DNA of 64,000 nt, taken from Candidatus Uabimicrobium amorphum (GTDB taxonomy: Bacteria; Planctomycetota; Uabimicrobiia; Uabimicrobiales; Uabimicrobiaceae). The stretch lies in assembly GCF_009002475.1 (NCBI RefSeq), contig NZ_AP019860.1, forward strand, positions 7,082,501-7,146,500. Reading direction: 5' to 3'. Positions 28,144-35,976 of this stretch are shown here, piece after piece (position 1 is the stretch's first letter; each line of letters opens with the position of its first letter). A model generated the notes under the pieces. That model saw only the letters and a program-made list of their open reading frames with translations, ran no database searches and had not been told where the DNA came from. The translations under genes were made by a program, and so were the position numbers.

Positions 28144-30714
28144 ATGGCTATTCAAGATAATTTGCCTAAGTCTCGCATCACTCTAACGTATGTGACAGAT
28201 ATACAAGGAACACCTAAACCGGTGGTCATTCCTCTGCGCATACTCATGTTAGGAGACTTATCTTTAGGATTTTCACCCGATCGCCGAGAAGATCTCAGTG
28301 AACGTAAGATGTACGCTGTAAATGGAACTAATTTTGAAGAAGTGATGGATGAAATGAAGCTAGACATCACTTTGGCAAATGTCGAAAACAAAATAGACGA
28401 TGATGGTAACCTAACTGTTGCGCTTAACATTAACAGCATGGATAGTTTTACACCACATAGTATTATTGAGAGTGTTCCTAAAATTCAGGGGCTTAAATTA
28501 GTAGAACAACTTTTACTTGGTGTCCAAGCAGGTTACAACAACAATAAGTTATTCCGACAAGCAGTAAACAAAATCTATCAAAATCCAAAACTTTTAAACA
28601 ACGGTTTGGCAAAATACAAAACGCTGTTTGAGGCAGAAGGAAATAATCGTCCTGCACTTGCTTTGCCGTGGACTGCCGTTTCTTTTGCTGAAATACCTGA
28701 AAGCGATCAAAATATAGAGGATACATTGCTTACACTGTATGAAGAAAATCAGTGGCCAGCAAAACTACTAAAAATAGTAAACGAATCTCTCATCCCTCTA
28801 CCACAAGTGGAACTAAATAGAATCAAAGCTGAAGATCGCGTTTTATACGGCGTTGCTGGACTTATTTTCAATGTTCCTCCTGGTCAGAGAACACTGTTCA
28901 AACTAAAAGATAGCCAGACATATCAAACCGAGTTAGATGGCCAAGACTACCCAGAACTCAAAAAAGTGTTTGATAAATATGGCTTTGCTTTTAGTCAGCC
29001 AAAAGTAGAGAAACAAGGAGAACAATGGCTTGTTAGCGGTACAGACGAACTGGGGAGAGAATATCACTATACTATAACTGTTGAAGACAATGTCATGTTT
29101 GTCAAAGAACAGCAGTTTGACAAAGGTATGCTACAGATGATCACAAGTTCTGTGCAAAGAGCAATACAAAACCAAGTCAATGCCATTTTACACCACAAAA
29201 ATTTTAAACAAATAGAATCAACATGGCGTTCAATATACGATTTTGCGCAGATGGTTGAGTGGAACAATGAAGACTTTCCAGTCAAAATGGATTTGTGGGA
29301 TGTGACCAAAGAAGAACTGGGCCGCGATTTGCAAGACAATACTATGGCGCCACAATTTGGTGCGTTATATGATCGCATCTATATTCGCGAATACGACCAG
29401 TATGGTGGAACTCCCTTTGGTGGGATGATCGGTCTCTATGAATTTACCCATTCTAAACCAGATATGGACTGGTTAAGTCGTATGGCTAAAGTGGCAAATG
29501 CCGCTTATGCTCCTTTTATCACTTCAGCATCACCTAAATTTTTTAAATGCGATAGCATACAAGAACTTGCGGCAATTAAAAATGTAAAAAATCTGCTAGA
29601 TGAACCAGAGTTTAGCTTTTGGAAAAAGCTACGCAATGAAGATTCTGCTGCTTTTATTGGACTTGTTTTGCCAAAATACATGGTTCGACTTCCTTTTGAT
29701 CCCGATAACAATCCAGATCTTGGTTTTGTAAATTATAGTGAAGATGTCTATACCTACAATGCTGGTGCTAAAGCATTTTCTATGCAAGAAGGCGAAATAA
29801 AACTTGGTGATTTACCAAGCCAAGGAACATTCAATCCGCTCAATGAGAGTATACTAAAAGCCTTTGAAGATCGGCATTATTCTCTTTCCAAAATCACCTT
29901 TATTGAAAAGCTTGATGAAAGTTGGCTAATCACTGACTATGGTTCTTATACAAAGTATATGATTAAGACGTATCAAGAACAAGCCGAAGGAGAAGAAGCA
30001 AAGCAGTTTTTTGATGTACATGAATACGGAAAAGAAAGTGCAGAACACTTCTTATGGGGAAATGCAGCAACGCTTTTTGCGCGCAACATGGTGCGCTCTT
30101 TTCAAAGCTACGGTTGGTGCCAATACATTAGAGGTGTACGCAGCGGTGGTCTCATAGATGGATTACCTGTATTTGCCTATTCTCTTCGCAAAGATGGTGG
30201 AGCTAATAACTTAAAAGTTCAAATACCAATCGAAATGATTATTCCAGACTACAGGGAATGGGAATTTAGCAAAGGCGGATTTATTCCGTTGCTCTACCGT
30301 AAAGGAAATGATGGTGTCGCTACTTTTTTTAGTTGCCAGTCCATTAAAGCTTCTAAAGTATTTATCGAAATAGATAAAACTCAGGAATCGCAACTTGTTA
30401 CCAATCTTTCTTATACATTCTCTGTTAGTAGAATTGCGCACTACATTAGATGTATCATGCGTGACAACATTGGTACTTCCCAAGATGAAACATCGATTTA
30501 CACAACAATCAACAACTGGTTATCCAACTACGTGACAACTGTTGTTGACCCAAATGATTTGACTTTGCAAAGATTTCCGTTTAAAGCTATTGACGTAAAA
30601 GTAACTCCAGCGGAAAATATTGGTTCTTTTGATTGTGAAGTGCAGATTGTTCCTCACATTCAATTTGAAGAACTAAGAGTTAAGTTGATGCTCAAACCAA
30701 AATTGGCCCAGTAA
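28144..30714 (+). CDS. tssB-tssC: TssB-TssC fusion: single-chain contractile sheath protein
   Basis: 856-residue protein that joins both sheath subunits. Residues 1-145 match TssB: RITLTYVTDIQGTPKPVVIP, LMLGDLSLGFSP, ERKMYAVNGTNFEEVMDEM and MDSFTPHSIIESVPKIQ. Residues about 330-856 match TssC: SSVQRAIQNQVNAILHHKNF, IESTWRSIYDFAQM, YGGTPFGGMIGLYEF and AYAPFITSASPKFFK. Between them is a 180-residue linker with a small beta-rich insert (EQWLVSGTDELGREYHYTI). Normally these are two genes. The frame is continuous and has a good AAGGAG ribosome site, so this is a real fusion and not an assembly artefact visible here. Confidence 0.9.
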   Translation: MAIQDNLPKSRITLTYVTDIQGTPKPVVIPLRILMLGDLSLGFSPDRREDLSERKMYAVNGTNFEEVMDEMKLDITLANVENKIDDDGNLTVALNINSMDSFTPHSIIESVPKIQGLKLVEQLLLGVQAGYNNNKLFRQAVNKIYQNPKLLNNGLAKYKTLFEAEGNNRPALALPWTAVSFAEIPESDQNIEDTLLTLYEENQWPAKLLKIVNESLIPLPQVELNRIKAEDRVLYGVAGLIFNVPPGQRTLFKLKDSQTYQTELDGQDYPELKKVFDKYGFAFSQPKVEKQGEQWLVSGTDELGREYHYTITVEDNVMFVKEQQFDKGMLQMITSSVQRAIQNQVNAILHHKNFKQIESTWRSIYDFAQMVEWNNEDFPVKMDLWDVTKEELGRDLQDNTMAPQFGALYDRIYIREYDQYGGTPFGGMIGLYEFTHSKPDMDWLSRMAKVANAAYAPFITSASPKFFKCDSIQELAAIKNVKNLLDEPEFSFWKKLRNEDSAAFIGLVLPKYMVRLPFDPDNNPDLGFVNYSEDVYTYNAGAKAFSMQEGEIKLGDLPSQGTFNPLNESILKAFEDRHYSLSKITFIEKLDESWLITDYGSYTKYMIKTYQEQAEGEEAKQFFDVHEYGKESAEHFLWGNAATLFARNMVRSFQSYGWCQYIRGVRSGGLIDGLPVFAYSLRKDGGANNLKVQIPIEMIIPDYREWEFSKGGFIPLLYRKGNDGVATFFSCQSIKASKVFIEIDKTQESQLVTNLSYTFSVSRIAHYIRCIMRDNIGTSQDETSIYTTINNWLSNYVTTVVDPNDLTLQRFPFKAIDVKVTPAENIGSFDCEVQIVPHIQFEELRVKLMLKPKLAQ

Positions 30715-30747
30715 GAAATCTAGATATTTATAAACGTAGGAGAAACT

Positions 30748-31335
30748 ATGCCATTTACCGTTTCGAAATATTGTGATAGTGCCTCAGCTTTTCGCTTCAA
30801 TTCTGATTGTCAAGCACGCTTAGGTCATGTCACAGCACTAAAAGTTGATGGAAAAGACATTACCGCAGATCTTACTATCCGCGACCCTATGAATCCTCAA
30901 GATGCGAGCAAAACAGTAAAAGTGGTCGGGGTGATTAATGCCTTTGCTTGGAATTTAGAAATAACAGGCTCATTTGACCTATCTATGCAAGTAAGTGATG
31001 ACAACAAAACAGAGTTGCTCGGAAAACTTTTGAAGGGAATCCAGGATACTTCTGTCGAAGCAAAGTTCACCGTTTACGAATACGATACACCGAAGAAAAA
31101 GTACTTCAAAGCTGTAGATACTGATGATAAGAATATGAAAGGAAGTATCAAGTTAAACGGAACAGATCGCATGATTGCTATTTCTGAAGAGCCTTCCCAA
31201 GAGGTAGAACAACCGACAAATTTTCGATTCGAAATTTCCATTACCCCAGCACGTGAACAGCAAGTTCTCAACTTTGCCGTAAGAGAAGGAGCGAACATAA
31301 GTAAACAATGGGGTACGACTCAAGGCTCTGCATAA
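30748..31335 (+). CDS. hcp: Hcp-like tube protein (TssD)
   Basis: 195-residue protein directly after the sheath gene, where the inner-tube gene is expected. It has a compact beta-rich composition (VKVVGVINAFAWNLEITGSFDLSMQV, FTVYEYDTPKKKYFKA, NFRFEISITPAREQQVLNF) compatible with the tail-tube fold. Sequence identity to classical Hcp is not obvious by eye, and the call rests partly on position. Its AGGAGAAACT leader suggests strong translation, as expected for a major tube component. Confidence 0.65.
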   Translation: MPFTVSKYCDSASAFRFNSDCQARLGHVTALKVDGKDITADLTIRDPMNPQDASKTVKVVGVINAFAWNLEITGSFDLSMQVSDDNKTELLGKLLKGIQDTSVEAKFTVYEYDTPKKKYFKAVDTDDKNMKGSIKLNGTDRMIAISEEPSQEVEQPTNFRFEISITPAREQQVLNFAVREGANISKQWGTTQGSA

Positions 31336-31348
31336 TATTGGAAGAACT

Positions 31349-32641
31349 ATGACAGATCAATACGAACAACCTTTGTTATCAAAAATTCCCAGACTCTATT
31401 GGGAAACAGGACAAAGTTTGTTACCACAACATTTAATCGCGCAAGAAGAATCGCTCCTGGCTGATATGGCCTATCGTTTTCAACTAACAGGCCTTCCTTT
31501 TTATGGTTTGTCACAACTGGAGTGGAATGAAGAGTTTCTCAAGAAAGGACTGCTTCGTTTAGAAAAGATATGTGCCATTTTTTTTCACAGTGGTTACCTG
31601 GTTCGTATTCCTGGAAACTCCAAAATTGTCAATGAGCAAAAAGCACTAGAGTTGACAGGGAAAGTAGTCCATGTATATTTGAATTTGTGGCCACCTTCAC
31701 GTGATGAAAAATCAGCGCGTAACTATCAGGTTATGCCACAAAACGACTGTTTTCCTGAACGTTCACAGATTCCGAGAGTGTTATTCAATTTGGAAATTTC
31801 GCCCGAAGAACAAAGAGAGACTGTGGATTGTATGAAGATTGCCGTTTTAGAGAAGGATGTTGATAACATTTGGTCTCTTGATCATGGTTACATACCACCT
31901 TTGTTGCAATTGCGCAAAGAATTTTTACCAGGAGTTATTAATAAGTTAGAGTTACAAATTCAAAAGTTACGCCCCCAATTGATCGAAAGTATAGAGCTTA
32001 GCTATTTCAATAGCGAAAAAAGAATTGCTGCCAGGCATTGTTTGTTTGATACTTACCGTCTGGCAAATTTTTTGCAAAATATGTCCAATATTCATCCGCA
32101 TCCTTTTTACTTATACGAGATGTTGAGAAATTTCTACTTTAATGTATGCATTTACCTAAACAAAATTCAACCTATAAACTATGACAATTTGCTATATGAG
32201 CACGATGATCTCTATAATTGTTTGCATCGCATTTTAGATCCGCTTTACGAACTACTTAGTGATAAAGAACTACGACCTTATACTCATAAATTTGAGCGAA
32301 AAGGTGACTTGATGATCATTGAGCCACTACCAAAAGCACTCTACTATACAAAAGAGGTGTATATCTCTTTTTATAAGAGAAACGTGCAAGACAAATTGCC
32401 TATGGAAGGATTTCGTTTGGCTAGTAAACAGCGCTTACCACGAATGTGCAAGTTCTCTCTTCCTGGAGTGTCGTTAAAAAAGAAAGATTTAAATTCTTTG
32501 CGTGCTCCTTTTGACCAAGAAGTCGAAATTTTTGAATTGAGTATTGGTGAAGAATGGGATCACGTTTTAGCAGAGAACTCTATCGCTTTTTACTATGAGC
32601 CACTTTTTGAAGGTGTGACTGCTTTTCTTTACTGGAGATAG
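31349..32641 (+). CDS. tssK: T6SS baseplate protein TssK
   Basis: 430-residue baseplate-to-membrane-complex adaptor. The N-terminal signature PRLYWETGQSLLPQHLIAQEE corresponds to the TssK start, where a tryptophan is followed by the LSPQHFQ-type motif. A beta-rich N-terminal half is followed by helical bundle segments (QLRKEFLPGVINKLELQIQK and FYLYEMLRNFYFNVCIYL) and a C-terminal beta domain that would bind the membrane complex. TssE starts two bases downstream, so the genes are tightly coupled. Confidence 0.88.
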   Translation: MTDQYEQPLLSKIPRLYWETGQSLLPQHLIAQEESLLADMAYRFQLTGLPFYGLSQLEWNEEFLKKGLLRLEKICAIFFHSGYLVRIPGNSKIVNEQKALELTGKVVHVYLNLWPPSRDEKSARNYQVMPQNDCFPERSQIPRVLFNLEISPEEQRETVDCMKIAVLEKDVDNIWSLDHGYIPPLLQLRKEFLPGVINKLELQIQKLRPQLIESIELSYFNSEKRIAARHCLFDTYRLANFLQNMSNIHPHPFYLYEMLRNFYFNVCIYLNKIQPINYDNLLYEHDDLYNCLHRILDPLYELLSDKELRPYTHKFERKGDLMIIEPLPKALYYTKEVYISFYKRNVQDKLPMEGFRLASKQRLPRMCKFSLPGVSLKKKDLNSLRAPFDQEVEIFELSIGEEWDHVLAENSIAFYYEPLFEGVTAFLYWR

Positions 32642-32642
32642 T

Positions 32643-32993
32643 ATGCATTTTTTGCAAAATTTTTCTGAGCGTCCTCGTGGTTATAGTGAACTTGAACAAG
32701 TTTTACATAATCTAAATCATATGCTCTCAACCAAAAGATTGTATGGCTCTGTTTGGGAAAATTTTGGAATAGAAGACCATAGTTGTTATGGAAGTTTAGA
32801 AGTGGTTACTTATGTAAAAAATCAAATACAACAAAATATACATCTTTATGAGTCGCGCATAACATTAATTGATATTGAAGAACAAGAAAATACAGAGCCA
32901 TTTAGCTTGCATTTTCAGATCACTTTTTCTCTGGCTAGTTCTACACATACTGCCAGTATTAAGTTTTCAGAAGGGACTGTTTCAGTAACATGA
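32643..32993 (+). CDS. tssE: T6SS baseplate wedge protein TssE (gp25-like)
   Basis: 116-residue gp25-type protein. The family pattern is present: a helix with LEQVLHNLNHMLSTKRLYGSV, a short loop with FGIEDHS, then VKNQIQQNIHLYESRITLID, where the usual acidic/Arg pair of the EPRL motif reads ESRI. It ends with beta strands. TssE starts sheath polymerisation on the baseplate. It overlaps the beta-helix gene by 4 bases (ATGA). Confidence 0.85.
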   Translation: MHFLQNFSERPRGYSELEQVLHNLNHMLSTKRLYGSVWENFGIEDHSCYGSLEVVTYVKNQIQQNIHLYESRITLIDIEEQENTEPFSLHFQITFSLASSTHTASIKFSEGTVSVT

Positions 32994-33499
32994 CAAATCT
33001 CGTTTGCAAAATAGAACTGAATAAAAATAAAGGTCATGGTGTGACAGTTACTGTTTTCAATAAAGATGACAACATTACCCAGACTTGTACCCTAAACGGA
33101 ACTACGATCATTACCACCTGCGAGGGTCAAAGTAGCAAGAGTGAGATAAAACAAACAGAAGATAGCATTTTTCTCACCAGTGAAAAAGGAAGTGTTACCG
33201 TAAAATGTAAAGATTTTGTTATCGATGCTGAAACAATCAACTGTAAATCTAGTAAAGAAACAGCGCATCAAAGTAGTACAACATATGAAGTTACAAGTAC
33301 ACAAGACATGACACTAAAAACCAATACCACCTTGTCAGCAACAGCGGCAAGCATTGAGGCTTCTTCACAAAAAGCAGCAGTAGAAGCACAATCGCTATCT
33401 ATGTCTGGAACGCAAACAAAGCTCGAAGGAAAGTTAACAGCTGACATAGAAGGACTCGCGATCAAGGTTAAAGGACCACGTATAGATATAGGTGGCTAG
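32990..33499 (+). CDS. Free-standing beta-helix spike protein, gp5 C-terminal-like
   Basis: 169-residue protein made almost entirely of short repeats of polar-hydrophobic alternation rich in Ser, Thr and Lys (VTVKCKDFVIDAETINCKSS, then MTLKTNTTLSATAASIEASS and KAAVEAQSLSMSGTQTKLEG). This is the pattern of the triple-stranded beta-helix at the end of VgrG or phage gp5. It ends with KVKGPRIDIGG, as spike tails often do. The VgrG-like protein at 23125 lacks such a tail, so the two may together make one spike. It lies between tssE and tssF with overlaps on both sides. Confidence 0.65.
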   Translation: MTNLVCKIELNKNKGHGVTVTVFNKDDNITQTCTLNGTTIITTCEGQSSKSEIKQTEDSIFLTSEKGSVTVKCKDFVIDAETINCKSSKETAHQSSTTYEVTSTQDMTLKTNTTLSATAASIEASSQKAAVEAQSLSMSGTQTKLEGKLTADIEGLAIKVKGPRIDIGG

Positions 33500-35141
33500 T
33501 AAAAGTATGGATGACGATAGCAAAAAGTTTTTTGATCAAGAGTTGGGCGCTTTAAAAAAGTTTTTGAACCAACATCGTAAAGTCGATGTAAATATTTTAC
33601 AAGATCCAGATGCAAAAAGAATTATTGAAGCGATGGCTTTTTTTAATGCTCGCATTATGCAAGCAAGTAGTGAAAACATTATGAATACCCAGTTGCGTCT
33701 GGCACTACAGATGTTTCCCTTTTTGTTTATCCCTATACCAGCAATGGGAATACTGCGTTGTAAAACGACGTTGAATTTGCGCGACTCCATATTGTTGTCC
33801 AAAGGTTCTGAAGTTTTGGCAACGCCGCTATTCACTAGAAAAAGTGCCCCAGGTGCAACATTTTATACTGTTATGGATTTAAAAATACAGCCTATATCCT
33901 TGAAAAGTATTAGTAAAGCACCGCAGGAGTTGCAGTTACATTTTGCAGCTTTTTATCCGAGAAATGGCAATATTGGTAAGCTGTCGATATGTATTCAAAA
34001 ATTTGATGACTATGCAAATTCGTTGTATATTTTTCAACATTTAAAAAAGGCAATATCAGTAGAGATTCGTTTCCGAAATGAGCAAGGTCTCTCGGAGTGG
34101 CTTGTTTGTGATGTTAGTTATGGCTTATCACAAGAAACTCATCATTTAATGGATTCGGATTTAAATCATCCTGTTTATCAAATGCGGTCTTTTTTACACT
34201 ATCCGGAAATTGAATTATATATTCACTTTGAAGTCAATGCGAATTCAGAAGAAGGGATTCCTAGGAATTGGCAGTATTTTGATATTAAGATGGAATTTGA
34301 AGAACCACTACCTGAGAATTTTCACGAACATGTATCAGACGAGATCTTTCAACTTTTTACTGTACCGATTGCCAATTTGAAAAAAGATACAGCGAAAACA
34401 ATCGTTTGTGATGGAACAAAAAATTATTATCCGATTCGCTCGATAGACTCCACATACTCTATTCATTCGGTTTTGGGAGTATATGAGGTGACCTCTGATG
34501 GTTTGGAGGTTTTGCGTCCAGCATTCATTCGTAGCGGAATAAATTCATATGAAGTGGAGTACTTTGGTCAATTTAAAGGACAAATATCTTTTAACATGCC
34601 TGATTCCATTGCTCATCCGCGTCAGATTGTTGTGGAAGCTTTGTGGTTCCAACCTGAGTTTTCAGAAAACGTTCAACAAAGATTGAAAATAGAAATGCAT
34701 AACAAAAAGCTAGAAGGTGTAACATGTGAGCTAATAGATACGATTCACCCTCATTATGATAGCTCTATCGTCGAGGACTATGACTTACTGTTACAACTGT
34801 TGTTTCTAGGAAAGAATCGCTACCTTAAACCGTCGCAACAACTAAGTTTGATCAAATCACTAAAGATATTTAAGAATAGTCATTTTGAAAAAATTGTCGA
34901 GGCTTTTGAAAAGTTAGACATTACGACTTGTCCTGATGCATTACACGGCAGAAAAAGAATATACCATTTGCAAATAAAGAAATTAGAAGAAAAAGAACAA
35001 ATAATACTTGAAATATTTTTGCAACGCTTAGTTCTAGTTCTTAATGATAGCACAAACGAACCTGCTGAACTACGAGCACAATTAGGTTCATCGATACTTT
35101 ATATTGACCAAAGAGGAATCATAGCCAACTATGAACAGTGA
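33492..35141 (+). CDS. tssF: T6SS baseplate protein TssF
   Basis: 549-residue wedge protein. The start matches the TssF pattern: FFDQELGALKKFLNQH, then DPDAKRIIEAMAFFNARIMQ and LRLALQMFPFLFIPIPAMGILR. The rest is the usual beta-rich body. GTG at 33492 overlaps the beta-helix gene; ATG at 33507 is an alternative start. The last 11 bases overlap tssL. TssF pairs with TssG in the baseplate wedge. Confidence 0.88.
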   Translation: MASKSMDDDSKKFFDQELGALKKFLNQHRKVDVNILQDPDAKRIIEAMAFFNARIMQASSENIMNTQLRLALQMFPFLFIPIPAMGILRCKTTLNLRDSILLSKGSEVLATPLFTRKSAPGATFYTVMDLKIQPISLKSISKAPQELQLHFAAFYPRNGNIGKLSICIQKFDDYANSLYIFQHLKKAISVEIRFRNEQGLSEWLVCDVSYGLSQETHHLMDSDLNHPVYQMRSFLHYPEIELYIHFEVNANSEEGIPRNWQYFDIKMEFEEPLPENFHEHVSDEIFQLFTVPIANLKKDTAKTIVCDGTKNYYPIRSIDSTYSIHSVLGVYEVTSDGLEVLRPAFIRSGINSYEVEYFGQFKGQISFNMPDSIAHPRQIVVEALWFQPEFSENVQQRLKIEMHNKKLEGVTCELIDTIHPHYDSSIVEDYDLLLQLLFLGKNRYLKPSQQLSLIKSLKIFKNSHFEKIVEAFEKLDITTCPDALHGRKRIYHLQIKKLEEKEQIILEIFLQRLVLVLNDSTNEPAELRAQLGSSILYIDQRGIIANYEQ

Positions 35142-35772
35142 GAAAAAGATTGTAAAGTGCGAACTGTGGTTGGCAATTAATGAAATTTTCAAGACAGTTA
35201 AAAACTCTAAAGATTCTCTCGACAACAAAAGCAAGCAAAGCACTGCACTTGTTAACTTAAAAAAAGAGATCAGGTCGCAATTATGTTCATTAAAAAAGAA
35301 ATGCCAAAACGCATATGGCGAAGATTGGCGCAAGTGCATTATTCCATTGGTCATTCACATTGATGAAATGATTCGCTGCCACATTGATGTCGAGTGTCGT
35401 AATTGGCCGACTCTACAACAAGAAGAAGAGTTTGGCGGCATCGAAAATGGTGGAGTAGAGTTTTACAATTTACTGGACGAAGTACTCGAAAATAATACTC
35501 ATGAGTTTATATACGAAGTTTTTTATTTTTGCCTCAAAGATGGTTTTGTCGGACGTTATATCGACAATCCAACTCGTGCAACGAGCTACCAAAAACGATT
35601 GGAGTCTTTTCTAGTGTTTCCTCAGATTCCAAATGCGGGATTAAAAGAGCCAGAATTCAATTTTTTTGTCGTCGAAAAGTCATCGACATTCATTTATTAC
35701 TTTTTGGCAGTAAAAGTGGCTATATGTTTAGCTATCTTTGCCTTTTACTACCTGATCAATAACTACATTTAA
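35131..35772 (+). CDS. tssL: T6SS membrane-complex protein TssL (DotU/IcmH-like)
   Basis: 213-residue inner-membrane protein. The cytoplasmic hook domain shows the DotU pattern: IPLVIHIDEMIRCHIDVEC, then GGIENGGVEFYNLLDEVLEN and YEVFYFCLKDGFVGRYIDN. A single C-terminal membrane helix (FLAVKVAICLAIFAFYYLI, about 188-207) anchors it. It lacks a peptidoglycan-binding extension. TssL partners with TssM and TssJ, which follow two genes later. Confidence 0.88.
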   Translation: MNSEKKIVKCELWLAINEIFKTVKNSKDSLDNKSKQSTALVNLKKEIRSQLCSLKKKCQNAYGEDWRKCIIPLVIHIDEMIRCHIDVECRNWPTLQQEEEFGGIENGGVEFYNLLDEVLENNTHEFIYEVFYFCLKDGFVGRYIDNPTRATSYQKRLESFLVFPQIPNAGLKEPEFNFFVVEKSSTFIYYFLAVKVAICLAIFAFYYLINNYI

Positions 35773-35777
35773 ACAAT

Positions 35778-35972
35778 ATGGAAGATCTATCAACTTACTG
35801 GGAGTTACTCAAGGAGAACATCAAGCTAGAACTTCCTCATGCGCTGGAATCACTGCAGCCCATTTTGCAACAAGTAGAACAACAAATGAAATCGCCAGGT
35901 CCAGACTTGGTTACTTCTTTAAACGAACTAGAAGATTTTCTTGAGATTTTGTTAATAGATAGCAATAGATAA
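35778..35972 (+). CDS. Small acidic helical protein in the T6SS operon
   Basis: 64-residue protein squeezed between tssL and tssM with gaps of 5 and 4 bases, so it is surely co-transcribed. It is acidic and helical (ELLKENIKLELPHALESLQP, then LNELEDFLEILLIDSNR) with no signal or membrane segment. I do not recognise it. Its fixed position between the two membrane-complex genes suggests an accessory subunit or chaperone. Being a real gene is supported by the tight spacing. Confidence 0.55.
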   Translation: MEDLSTYWELLKENIKLELPHALESLQPILQQVEQQMKSPGPDLVTSLNELEDFLEILLIDSNR

Positions 35973-35976
35973 AATC

